From Dipteronia dyeriana (taxonomy: Eukaryota > Streptophyta > Magnoliopsida > Sapindales > Sapindaceae): 64,000 nt of DNA. The notes under the pieces are model-generated. The model was not told the origin of the DNA. It was given only the letters and a program-made list of their open reading frames with translations, and did not search any database. Position 1 is the stretch's first letter. Every line of letters starts with the position of its first letter. The position numbers and the translations under genes are program-made. This document shows, piece after piece, positions 34,086 through 45,220 of the stretch. The DNA is taken from contig CM065303.1 in NCBI GenBank assembly GCA_032871835.1, positions 54,226,597 through 54,290,596 on the forward strand, written 5' to 3'.

Positions 34086-35088
34086 GGGGGGGTGTATTGA
34101 ATTGAGATTTTAATGGACAATTTTAAGGAGCAAAGATTTTATAGATTTGCAAGACTATTAGGATTATTAGGATAATTAGGATTATACTTTTAAGATTATT
34201 ATGATTATATGGACTAGACTTTTAGAATTCTGAAAGAGTCTTTGGACTTTATTTATAGACTATTAGGATTATCTTGACTTTATTTCAAGACTTTTTGGAC
34301 TTTTATAAATATGTATTTTCAATAGTCGATTGTAGTATTTAATTTTCTCCACACGTTAATGAATAGTCACACCTAATATGAATGTGTGGCTGTGATTGAA
34401 CGCCCTTAACTTATAATTTCAGGACGTCCTTACAAAAGAACCATTGTATATATTAGTAATACAACTATATCTTTATCCACACTAGTCATTACAATTTATA
34501 TATAAATAAACCATTATTTACACCTATTAAAGAATCATGAACAATAATAAAGATGTCATGATTATGAATCATTATTCAACATCTGTTCTATGAAATTTAA
34601 GTTTTTTTAAAAATAAAGTAAAATTGTTGCACTACTCCACCCTCCTATCTCCAATCTCTGGTCACCAATCACCAATCCGTGGACCACAACTCGTCCAAGT
34701 TGAAGATCTGATGAGGTATGGAAGTTGAGGAAACTGAAAATTTATAATGAAAATTTGATGGGGGTATGGAGGTTGAGAAAGCTAAAGATGATTTTGAGTG
34801 TGAGAGAAAAGTCTAGAAAGTATTGAAGGAGATGACAAGACAATTTTGGGTTCAAGTTATTTATAAATATCATTAAAAATTCTGGAAAATCTATTTTGTC
34901 ATGAAATCCTAAAAATCTTGATAGTCTAGATCCAATACCACAAGACAATATGGACTTTTAAAAAAAATCTTAAAAGTCTTGATCAAATACCACCAGACTT
35001 ATCTAACTTGTTAAAAAGTTTCAATCCAATACCACTAGACTTTTACTTCCCCAAATTGTCTAATAAAATCTTGAACCAATACCCCCTC
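34086..35088. mobile_element. PIF/Harbinger-type (Tourist-like) MITE (1003 bp)
   Basis: TAA flanks both ends (34083-34085 and 35089-35091). Termini are GGGGGGTGTATTGAATTGAG and GAGGGGGTATTGGTTCAAGA, followed on both sides by GATTTTA and GACAATTT. The subterminal zones repeat AGACTTTT/ATTAGGATTAT motifs. It appears to have inserted into an older AT-rich element with CGAGTC motifs. Confidence 0.8.
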
Positions 35089-35091
35089 TAA

Positions 35092-35215
35092 AGCTAAATC
35101 GAGTCAACATGTTTTTTCGAGTCAATCCAATTTAAAAAATGAAAACCAAATTGATACGAGTCATGGATGGTTTTGGTTGAAAATTGAACCGATCCGACTC
35201 GTGCCCACCTTTATG
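35092..35215. mobile_element. Terminal remnant of a hAT-like element
   Basis: Ends CCGACTCGTGCCCACCTTTA, with CGAGTCAA motifs before it. The related opposite terminus TAGGGGTGGGCGTGAGTCGA occurs at about 35748. The two do not bracket one element in the correct orientation, so both are treated as truncated ends. Confidence 0.45.
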
Positions 35216-35297
35216 TTTGTAGTGATAGAAAATTAAATATCTTAAAAAATTTCTTCTCAAGGCACGCTAGAGAATATATATATATACATATATATAC

Positions 35298-35465
35298 GGT
35301 GATATTCACATGAGTGCGCACTTATGTAAATATATGAGTGGATTATATTTGAGTCATTGAATTTAATTACTTTGACTTAGTCTAAGTCAAAGTAGTTGAA
35401 TCCAATGACTCACATTCAATGCACTTATATAAAATCTATAAGTGCGCACTCATGTGAATACCACT
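35298..35465. mobile_element. Foldback MITE, GTGCGCACT family (168 bp)
   Basis: The whole element is a hairpin. The left arm GGTGATATTCACATGAGTGC and the right arm, in reverse complement AGTGGTATTCACATGAGTGC, converge on the centre CTTTGACTTAGTCTAAGTCA. It is flanked by TA-rich DNA. Relatives are at 54018-54350. Confidence 0.85.
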
Positions 35466-36097
35466 TTAAATATATATATATATGGATCATGTTAGACATG
35501 ATGTATTCAATATATTTGTAAATACTAGATAAAAATATGGATTATTCAATCCAAACTTGTAAAGCTTTCATTAAAATTTAGGTATATTCAATTTACACTT
35601 TTAAGAAGTCTAAATAAATCTAAGGGGTCATCATTTGTTTTTTTATTAGAAAAAATGAATAAACCTGGATTTTATTGAAAACTGAATAATGACTGAAATC
35701 TGAAATTGGATGATATATTGGTGTTTTTATTTTTCTCACCTCTGATTAGGGGTGGGCGTGAGTCGAGTCAGTTTGGTTTTTGGCCAAAACCATCAATGAC
35801 TTACTTATACTCGTTTTTTTTTGGATTGGATTGACTCGTCTCTACAGAGTGATTCGATTTGACTTGTACCTGCTTTTTCTGGTTCTAGTAGGTTTGGTTC
35901 AATACGGTTTTGGGCATAATAATTTTTTTTTACATACGTGTTTAACAATATGGGCATTTTGGACCATAATTCAACAACTCCATGTATTAAAAAAAATATG
36001 TTTAACTTCAAAAAATAAACGGAAGTCCAAATAATACATAATACAATTCATCATAATTCTAAATATAATCCTTAATCCATAATATATTCCATCTCCA
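35466..36097. other. AT-rich intergenic DNA
   Basis: No supportable gene. It contains a lone hAT-like terminus (TAGGGGTGGGCGTGAGTCGA, about 35748). Confidence 0.4.
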
Positions 36098-36260
36098 GGG
36101 GTGTAGCTCAACTGGTAAATGGATGAACTTAGGGCTTGGACAAATGACTCCCAAGATAGGGGCTCGAATCCTACAATTGGTAAAAATTATCTAGCTTGCT
36201 TTAGTTGAAGTTTCATAGGCGTTCATGTCTGTGGGAGAGTCTTAGTTCGTAATTTGTAAA
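36098..36260 (+). mobile_element. tRNA-derived SINE, copy 2
   Basis: The A box lies in GGTGTAGCTCAACTGGTAAA and the B box in GGGGCTCGAATCCTACA about 60 bases later, the spacing of a tRNA-like pol III promoter. The downstream part ATCTAGCTTGCTTTAGTTG is shared in degenerate form with the SINE at 52553. The 3' end is approximate. Confidence 0.75.
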
Positions 36261-37620
36261 CGGATTCAAAATCGGAGTTTAGAGGCTGAAATACGGTCGA
36301 AGAACGTTAGACGTGCGCAAGGGATAAGAGGTGTAGCACAAGCCACAACTGAATCCTTCCCATGGAGGCGTGTGCCTCCATGGGAAGGAGATGGCTTGGC
36401 CCTCGTGGTGGTAACACGCCTCCAAGGGGTGCCTATGTAGTGTGTCCCATATCACCTCCCGTGGCCCCCTCCACGCCACCTAGGATTCCCTCTCTTTCTC
36501 TCTTTTAAATATCATCTCCCTCTCAATTTTGAAATTAAAGAAGACTTGTGCACAAATTTTTCTATCTTTTCTCTCAACTTCAAATAATCATATCTCACTC
36601 ATTTCTCAACTACATTGAGTGATTCAAAAAATGAGAGAATCATCTTAAAGTTATCTATATTCTCCAAGTAATTTTGAAGTCTTTTATTCAAGTATTTTTA
36701 GTGTTCAACATCAGTTTCATGGTTTCACTCAAATGTACAAGGTATTTGTTTATTTTTTGATTTCTAAGCTTTTAAATGTTCAAATACCTTAGGTCTTCTT
36801 CTTATTTTAGTGTATATGACTTGAAAAAAATGTTGTTAGAAGATAAAGTTTCAATTATAAGCTAGATTTTTCTAATTAGAGACTTGAATGTGATTTAGGT
36901 TTTCTTAAATCTAAAATTTCACATGTTTGAGAGTTGTATTGTGACTACCTTATATTCTAGGGCTATTTGTGTGTTAATTGATTTTATCTTGATGATTGAT
37001 AGTCTTTACATGTGCTAGGTTTCTCTTTGTTGAATATATTTAAGGTTAGCACGTTTAATTTTATATTTAGAGCCTTTGATTTTTAATTGATTATTTTGTG
37101 AATATGTGCTCTAAATATTTGCTAGAGATTCTCATTTAACATATTTTATATTCTACCAACCTTTTGTTTTAGTTCTAAAGACTTGAGAACGTGTTTAAGG
37201 AATATGTTTTGGTTCAAGTTTTAGTTTGCGTGAATAATATCTAGGATTTAAGTGTGATTTGATTAAATTGCATTTTCTAGGTTTTTGTTCATGCATTAAG
37301 AACTAGGAAACTTTGTTTGTGAATTTTCCTGCCTATGTCTAGTTCCTTATGAAATGTACTTAATCCGTACATTTCATATGTAATTTGCATCATTTTGTGT
37401 GATATCAATTGTTTTGATTATAAACTAGAAAAACATACATTGTGTGTTAATTGATTATTTCTAGTTTCTGTAGGATATCTTGATCATATATTCCATGTTG
37501 TATATGTTTCATTTGCATACATTTGATCACGTTAGGAAGCCTTGCAAAGGCATGAAGTCTCCTGTTAGAATGTGAAGTTCTAGCTTAAGTAAGGAAGTCT
37601 TGACTAGGGTCGGGGAGATT
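36261..37620. other. Transposon-derived sequence, class unresolved
   Basis: A GC-rich leader with a perfect hairpin (36355-36388) is followed by T-rich sequence with repeated motifs such as TGTGTTAATTGATTATTT. It resembles LTR sequence, but no paired LTR, PBS or coding remnant was found. It ends where the gypsy-type LTR begins. Confidence 0.35.
36355..36388. repeat. Perfect 15-bp inverted repeat with 4-base loop
   Basis: CCTTCCCATGGAGGC, then GTGT, then the exact reverse complement. A strong DNA or RNA hairpin in otherwise unassigned sequence. Confidence 0.9.
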
Positions 37621-39497
37621 TGATCATGCCAAAATTATGTTATATTTTGGTCCTTAATTCCCTACCCTTAGCTTATTTTCGAGTGTGTTTTTGTATCTAA
37701 TGGCTCTTTTATCTAGTCAATTGCAGGCATTTAATGTGTTTCAGGTGTTAGAGATGCAAATCAGGATTTTTGGGGGTAAAACAAGTCAAAAAACAAGGAA
37801 GGAAGCTCAATTGGCTAGTCCTATTGCGGGTCTATACCCGCACACTTTCAAATGCGAAGTTGCCTTCAAAGCCTAGTTCACTGGTAAACACTAACGTAAT
37901 GGCATGCGACTTGAGAGCCTTAACTCCTTCAAATGACCAAGACTGCCCAGATCGCGGGTTGTTCACTGGTCCATATCAACCAAGTGACCCGTAGACCGAG
38001 AACATGAAGATTGCAAAAAGTGCCCAGTGTGCTCTACACCCGTGAACTACCTGTGCACCAACTGCGAACCGAGAGGTAGAAATTATAAATTTAGACTTGG
38101 TAGGTATATTGTACAGGTTCATACCCGTGCATATCGGGTCACGAACTGCACCAGATATGCTGACATCAGCATTTCAAACCAATTTTCAGCAAAGCTATAT
38201 ATACTTTCTTTTTTGAAATCACCCATACACCCTCACAACATACATTTCAGAACCATACCACATTTAGATCTAGGAATCACCTCCCACCATAGCCAAACCA
38301 TTCATACATCATTTCCTTCACCAATTCAATCCCTATATCACCCATTCAACCTCCATTTCACCAAAACCCATTTACCCACTCAATGAGCTTTGTATTTACA
38401 AACTTTAGAGGAGAAGAGGACTTGAAGAAAAGGGAATCTTAGCACTCCAATGAGTTCTTTCTTGATTCTTACTTCTTTACTTTTCCTTTGTATTCAAACT
38501 ATAAGTAGTTAAACCCCTATGTGGGAATTAATGTAATAATTCATGGATTGTGGGCTTTCCACCATATTTTGAGTGTTGGATCTTATTTAGTTCCACTCAT
38601 TGTACTTATTGTGTTTAATATCTTTTTGAATTAGTTATGCACTCTAACTCTTGATTCTTGTTTGATGTTGAACTTAATTAAGTTCTAGAACTTATAATTG
38701 GTATTCTTTTTGGATTAAGTAGGCACTTCAACTCTTAATCCACTTAGAGGTTAAATTTGAGCTTTTAATGCAATTGATACTCTTCTTTGATTGAGTAGGC
38801 ACTCTAACTCTCAATCCAAGTTAGATGTTTAATTATGATATCTTCTTGGGTTAAGTAGGCATTTCAACTATTATCCCATGTTAGATTTTATCTTAATTGA
38901 GTTTTTAACCGTATGCACATTAAGGTGTATTAATCAAGTTCTATTGAATAGAAAGGATGGATTGTGAGCACTCCAATCCAAGCCATCTCGACTTAGCAAT
39001 TTACCTAAGCTTAATGAGGATCTTTCTTACACTCAACCTAGTTCTCCAATAGTTGTGTTGTAGGTGAGGAACAAGTGGTCTTTCAAACCACACTTATAGG
39101 TAGATTGGCCCTAAATGGATCGAACCGATTTTTAATAGATTTGAATGATTCCCTATTATTCACATTTGAATTGCATTGACTCTCATACCTCTTATTGTGT
39201 CTTATCTCCTCACATTCTCATTATCTTAGTTTAATTGTAGCTTTAGATGTAATCCTAGTTGCATCTTAGTGTTAATCATATCAATCACACCATTTGCATT
39301 TTACTTTTTAAGCATTGCTAGTACTATTAGTTTTAATTTGCTCGCTATTACTTTTTGATCCCTATAGAACGATACCTCGCTTGCTCATATATTTGTTCTT
39401 TAATTTTTTTTTTAGCATACTTGAGGTCTTTTATAAATTCTTTTAACAAACGAACTTCACAACAAAATAACTGTTGTCAACATCCGTAAGTTGAGCA
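37621..39497 (+). repeat. gypsy-type LTR, copy 1 (approximate right end)
   Basis: It starts TGATCATGCCAAAATTATGT and shares its layout with 42214-43870: a TGGCTCTTTnTCT-type segment with CAATTGCAGGCATT, a GC-richer block of ACCCGTGCA/ACCCGCACA motifs (37830-38160), then a GTGATGTAA-like leader and a GAACGATACC motif near the right end. No internal coding region is attached, so it is a solo LTR or fragment. No target duplication was found. Confidence 0.6.
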
Positions 39498-39959
39498 CGG
39501 AACTTTCTAGAGACATGTGAAGTGTCTTGGATAGAAAGAGACAAGTCTTTCATTAGTAAAAGACCCAAGGGTAGGGGTTAAAGAGATATCCAATAGTAAG
39601 TACATAATCAAGAGGATTGATCAGTTTTGAGGGTGTACTTTTATCAAACTAGTGAAATGTAGTATTACGGTGGTTATAGAATCAACCCTTGGATGGTTCC
39701 TCTTTAGAGGTTTACCAGGTAGAAAATAACAAGTCAAATGTCTCTATCTCTTTCACTTTTATATTTGTATATGTGATAATTTTTATCTTGTTTAGATCAT
39801 CATTTCTTCATATCTTTGTAAGCTAGATCTTGGTAAAGAAAGTGATACAAACATTCTTTTGATCAAGTTGTAAATATCATTTGTATTTGTTAATGGTTGA
39901 CTTACTTGTATATAGTCATTCATTCATTTGTACATGTGTATATTGAACAAACAAACAAA

Positions 39960-39961
<2 letters not shown>

Positions 39962-40020
<59 letters not shown>

Positions 40021-40022
40021 GT
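39962..40022 (+). repeat. Compound microsatellite (AC)n(AT)n
   Basis: ACACAC repeats from about 39963 to 40002 lead into ATATAT to 40020. They directly abut the nested palindromic element. Confidence 0.9.
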
Positions 40023-40032
40023 ATGTATATAT

Positions 40033-40848
40033 AGAGTGTGTGCTTATCAAGTCAGGTATATATGAGATTAACAAATCTCCGGGATCATGTGATCGTACGT
40101 CTGACTATGTGATTACATGTTTATAATGTTTATTGCATATAAGTTACAGTGATCGTAACATAAACATGACTTAAAATTTTAACGTGATCACTTGTTTTCA
40201 TTGTGATCACATGTAATTTATATTTGATAAACATTCGAAAACATATGATCACATGATCTCACGTACGATCACATGATCTCACGTACGATCACATGATTCC
40301 GTAGATTAGTTAATCTTAGATATACCTGACTTGATAAACTCTCTCTCTCTCTCTCTATTTATATATATATATATATATCACATGTAATTTACATGCGATA
40401 AGCATTAAAAAATGTACGACCACAAGATTCCGGAGATTAGTTAATCTCAGGTATACCTGACATGATAAACTCTATAACCTGACCTGATAAACTCTATAGA
40501 GTTTATCATGTCAGGTATACCTTAGATTAACTAATCTCTGAAATCTATATAGTTTATCAGGTTAGGTATACTTGAGATTAACTAATCTCCATATTCATGT
40601 GATCTTACATGGGATCATGTGATTGTATGTTTTTGAATGTTTATCGTATATAAATTACATGTGATAACAACAAAAACAAGTGATCACATTAAATTTTTAA
40701 GTTCTGTTTTTGTTATGATCATGTGTAACTTATATGCGATAAACATTATAAACATGTAATCATATAGTCGTACGTACGATAACATGATCTCATGTATGAT
40801 CACATGATCCTAGAGATTTGTTAATCTCAGGTATACTTGACCTCATAA
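40033..40848. mobile_element. Nested palindromic MITE cluster between microsatellites
   Basis: The outer ends GTGTGTGCTTATCAAGTCAG and, inverted, GTGTGTGCTTATGAGGTCAA continue into GAGATTAACAAATCTC and GATCATGTGATC motifs. At least three related units are present: 40033-40342, a partial at 40380-40500, and 40497-40848. Adjacent units are joined head to head at CTCTATAGAG (about 40491-40500). CA, CT and TA microsatellites flank each unit. There is no coding capacity. Confidence 0.75.
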
Positions 40849-41140
40849 GCACACACACACATACACACACACACACACTCTCTCTCTCTCTCTCTCTTAT
40901 TTGATTTTTGTTTTAGTTTGACCTCTTCACTTGTGAATTATAAAATTTAATTGACATAATTAATTGAATATTCTTTTCAATAGTCTCTATGTGCTTTCAT
41001 ATTTTTAATGTGTTCTGATACAGATTATCTAGAGGGACAAACTCCTTTTTGTTTTAAAGGGATTGAAAAAAGCTTTAAAACTTATTCACCTCCCTCTAGG
41101 TTAGCTTTTGAAAATAAAAATGTGTTTGTATATTTTAATA

Positions 41141-41154
41141 AATATCAGAGCGGG
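41141..41154 (+). other. PBS-like site of the plus-strand copia fragment
   Basis: AATATCAGAGCGGG matches the core TATCAGAGC of the plant copia primer site, placed between the LTR and gag. Confidence 0.6.
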
Positions 41155-41232
41155 TCGTTAGAAGGCAATTAATGAGACTCAAGATACATTCACGAATTGT
41201 TAAGTTTTGGTGTCATGGTTATTCTATAGGAT

Positions 41233-42213
41233 ATGATGACCGAAGGTCCCTCTAATTCTAGGCCTCCACTACTCAAGGGCTATAATTATGGTTTTTGGAA
41301 ACTCCGAATGAATGCGTACATACACTCTATTGATGAAAGAGCATGGGTGATTGTTGAAGAGGGTTACTTCCCTCTAAACAAGATGTTTGAGGATGAGTCG
41401 ATTGTTCCCAAGCCTAGGAGTGAGTGGTCTACTAATGAGTTTGATTTGGTTAAATGGCATCGTCGGGTGGTGTGGATAGTCACATATTCACCTACATCTA
41501 AAATCTAGAAACTGCTAAGGAAGCATGTGATGCTCTTCAAGTTACCAATGAAGGAACTATGACGGTTTGGAAATCTACACTTCAAATACTCACTTCACAA
41601 ATTGAGAATTTGAGAATGGTTGTCTAATATGAGTTTCTTAGCATCTCTTATCAATCCCAAGTGCTTGGTGTGCCAATCCCCTGTGAGCATCTCAATTGGA
41701 AGATCTTGAGGCCCTTGCCTAAACGGTTTAAGGCAAGAGTGACCAAGAGCAAAAATGTTGATTGCATGAGCATTGATGAATTGCTCGTGTCACTTTACAC
41801 ATACGAAATGAGTCTAAAGACTAAAACCAAAAGCAAGGGTATAACGCTCAAGGCGATTGAGGAGAAGAGAGAAGATGATGATGAGGAGATGACTCTATTG
41901 GTTATGAAGTTTAAGAAGTTTATAAGAAGTGGTGTCAAGCCTTGTGGCAATGTTCTTAAAGGAAAGGAATTCAAGAAACCGTTTTCTCTAAGGAATGATA
42001 ATGATGGTCAAGCCAAGAGCAAAACCAAAGTGCAATGCTTTAGGTGTCAAGGTTTTAGACACAATGCCTATGATTGCCCCTAATAGGAATAACAAAGAGA
42101 ATAAGTAAGGAAAAACTATGGCAACCACTTAGAGTGATGAGAGTTCAAGTGATGAGAAAAGCTCAAATGATGAATCCTCTTATAAAGAAGAATAAGTCTG
42201 TAACTTTATTGCT
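41233..42213 (+). pseudogene. copia gag fragment with zinc knuckle
   Basis: It starts at ATG with MMTEGPSNSRPPLLKGYNYG and FWKLRMNAYIHSIDERAW, the typical copia gag N-terminus. It continues after frame breaks with LRPLPKRFKARVTKSKN (about 41710) and the complete CCHC knuckle CFRCQGFRHNAYDC (about 42037-42078). Stops occur at 41508 and after the knuckle. The coding region is cut off at 42213 where a gypsy-type LTR begins. Frame breaks near 41500-41640 make it non-functional. Confidence 0.85.
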
Positions 42214-43870
42214 TGATCATGCCAAAATTGTTAAATATTTTGGCAATCGTATCCTTATCTTTTGTCTCATTTTTAGGTGTTTTTGTGTGTATCATATGGC
42301 TCTTTCTTTACAATTACAGGCATTAGGTAAAAATCAAGAATTGGAATCAAAGGAGACCAATTGGTGCAAAATAAAAAAGGAATTGAAGGCCATAATGTGC
42401 AAGTACTACATGGGTAACACACCCGTGCGCTACCCGTGCACATGAAGTGATAACTTGAAGATTACCACATGCACGGGTACTTACCCGTGCACAACCCACA
42501 CACAACACCTGCACTGGAAGAAGAAATCTCTAAGGAACGCCCAATGCATCGGAACTGCAAGGGTAACAACCCGTGCACAACCCGTTCACAGGCCAAACTA
42601 GAAAGCAGATTAGCCTAGGAAAAAGGAAATGCGTGGGTCACTAAGCGAGTAGCAAACCCACACACCACTCGCGCACTGTGTGCCCAGATTTTACCACATC
42701 AGCATTTCTGACCTATTTGGAAGCCCTTTATATACATCCTTTTATGATATTAAAAACTCTCTTCCACACACCCACACACCATTTACATAACACTTTTTCT
42801 CTCTCTAGATCTAAAAATCAATTCTCTCCCAAAACCAATTCTCTCCCAAAACCAAACATCATCTTTATTATTTACTACTCACAAAGGAAATTGGAGGTGG
42901 ATTTAAGCTTGAAGGAAGAAGAACTTTACATGGGTCTTTTCTACTTCTCCCCTCTTTGTCATTTTCTTACATTTGTCATGAGTAGCTAAACCCAATATGG
43001 GAGTGATGTAAAAACACATGAATTGTGGGTGATCCACTATATTCTTTTTATTTGATTATTGATTTTCATTCAATGAATTTATTGCTTTTTGATTATCTCT
43101 TGAATTAAGTAGATATGCAATCTCTTGATTCTTGTTGATTATCAATCTTTTTTTAGTTTTCAAAATTGGAATATACATCTTCTTGGATTGGGTAGATATG
43201 CCCTCTCTCCAGCCAAGTTAGATACTCACATTTGAGGTGTTAAAAATAGCTAAATTGAGTGGAATAAATGTGTAGTGAATAGGCCTTTCCTATGCAATTA
43301 GACTTCAGTGGAAAGGGGTGAATTGTGAATATGCCCTTCCAAGCCACACTCAACCATTAAAATCTATCTAAGCTTCAAGAGAGACTCTCTTATAAGCCAA
43401 CCAAGTAGTTAAGTAGTAGAGAGTTAATGTGATTAGAGTCTCCAACTCTCCAAATTCGATCTAGTAGTCGCGAGTGAGCATTGTTGACTCCAATCACTCC
43501 TAAACATAGATTGACCCTCATTAATCAAATGAATTGTAAAGGTTAAAAGGATTCCCTATCATTTATGTTGTGATTACATCACCTCGCATTCCTTTATATC
43601 TCTCCATATCACATTCTTGTAGTTTAAATTGCATTTTACTTTTATTAGTTGTTAATCCCAACCTCAAACTTCATTTTACTTTTATTGCACTTTTTACTAG
43701 AGTAAAGATTTGATCATAACTATATCTCAATCTCTGTGGACGATACCTTAACTTGCCACACTACTTGTTTAATACATTTCAGTGTATAGTTGCAGTTTCA
43801 TAAATTTTGTTTTGATATTGTATATACGACAAATGACTTGTCAAAAGTGACCCAAGCTAGGTAAAGCTCA
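42214..43870 (+). repeat. gypsy-type LTR, copy 2
   Basis: It starts TGATCATGCCAAAATTGTTA and parallels copy 1. It includes the CCCGTGCA-rich block (42410-42680), a TATATACATCC TATA-like site near 42730, GGGAGTGATGTAAAAACAC, and GGACGATACCTTAACTTGCC near the right end. It lies inside the copia gag remnant, so it is younger than that. The right end is taken at GCTCA before a T run. Confidence 0.6.
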
Positions 43871-44042
43871 ATTTTTTTTTGCCATTGCAACAAATTGAAA
43901 ATTTTGGACCAATACAACTAAAAATGACTCGAAACATAAAAAGAAGATTCAACAAAGGCGTCTATGCAAACACCATTTTTGACAACGGCAACGGCACCAT
44001 TTTTGACAACGCTATACACTTTAATCATGAAGGTCTTCAAAG
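43871..44042 (+). other. Degenerate gypsy PBS and short internal remnant
   Basis: GCCATTGCAACAAATTG after a T run resembles a decayed TTTGGCGCCGTTGCCGGGG-type gypsy leader. The following 150 bases have no recognisable gag and end at the minus-strand copia fragment. Confidence 0.35.
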
Positions 44043-44450
44043 CTATATACTCTTTGCTAGGAGCCTTCCAATCACTTCACTCGGCTTCATTGTCTTGTAG
44101 TCAATATTTTCTTCAAACACCGTCACTTTTGATTCGAACCTCTCAGGAATTGTCCTCATGATCTTTTGCTTGATCCTTCTTTTCGAGTATGGATCACCTA
44201 GTTGATGACTTTGATTCACGATTTCCATTAACTTCACTTGGAAGTCATTAAAACACTCTTGCTCCTCCATCATAATTGTCTAAAATTGTGTTTGGAGGAC
44301 TTAGAGCTTGGAATCCATAACCACCTCGGTTTCTTCATGAGCCGTATCTAGGATTCCCCATGCCTCTTTTGCAGTCCTAGTTGTTTGGATCAACTTGTAT
44401 TGATTGTCATCCATAGCACAAAGAATGGCATGCATTGCCTTATTGTTGAA
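44043..44450 (-). pseudogene. copia gag fragment, minus strand
   Basis: The reading gives NNKAMHAILCAMDDNQYKLI, TAKEAWGILDTAHEET and then MMEEQECFNDFQVKLMEIVN, IPERFESKVTVFEENIDYKT. This is the UBN2 gag domain. A stop interrupts it near 44280. It has the opposite orientation to the fragment at 41233 and is truncated at its C-terminal side. Confidence 0.85.
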
Positions 44451-44500
44451 AATATATACAATCACGGTTAAATGACCTAAAGCACCAACCTAAAGGGGGA

Positions 44501-44560
44501 GGGGTTAGGGTTGGGGTTGGGGTTGGGGTTGGGGTTGGGGTTGGGGGGGGGGGGGGGGGT
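44501..44560 (+). repeat. (GGGGTT)n followed by a 17-18-base G run
   Basis: GGGGTTAGGGTTGGGGTT continues as GGGGTT units, then a pure G tract. It sits at the LTR border where the homologous LTR at 41075-41100 has only CACCTCCCTCTAGG. Local slippage of a G/C-rich border explains it. Confidence 0.9.
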
Positions 44561-45184
44561 GAATAGGTTTCTACGCCTTTTTCAATCCCTTGAAACAAAC
44601 CAATGTTTGTCCCTCGAGATAGCCTATATCACAACACATAAAGCAAATGAAAGCACATATAAACTATTGACAAGCATTCTCAAATAATAATGTTAAGTCA
44701 AAAGTCTATAATTTGCAAGTGAAGTAACAACACTCAAAACAAAAACCAAGTACTTGTATACATGTATATATTACTAATATGAACAAGTACTAGATAGTAA
44801 CTTATCATGTCTATCACAAGATTTATTTTACAAGAATAAAGATATATACAACTATGATCAAATGAGTTGTTTGCGTATCACACTTTTACAAATCTTGTTA
44901 TCCAATGATATCTAGAAGAAATGATTCAAACAATATCCACCCAAAGATAAATGGTAATCCTAGGCAAATAAGAACACATAAATGATGCAAAGAGTTTTAA
45001 GGCATGTTCAAAATACCTAGTCAATGAAAATAAGAAGAGTTCATGATGAGATGATGCTAGATGCTCATAGATTGGAGTTTGGTTGAATAAATGTGAGTTC
45101 TTGAGAGTCTCTCTCTCTCTTGAAGAACACTTAGCCACCCAAAGATAGGATTTTGGACTCTTACAAACAAGCAAGAGAGAAGAC

Positions 45185-45220
<36 letters not shown>

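Larger units (their letters stand above)
39498..41143 (+). repeat. copia-type 5' LTR region with a nested palindromic element
   Basis: 39830-39955 and 40890-41110 are homologous to the reverse complement of 44575-44900: GTGCTTTCAT, GAGGGACAAAC, AAAGGGATTGAAAAA and TTATTCACC. The last lies close to the right border, where a PBS-like sequence follows. The middle is filled by the nested element at 40033-40848 and its flanking microsatellites. The left boundary is uncertain. Confidence 0.55.

Noticed and set aside
44501..44560. Interstitial telomere repeat
   Set aside because: The unit is GGGGTT, not the plant TTTAGGG, and it coincides with an LTR border, so slippage is more likely.
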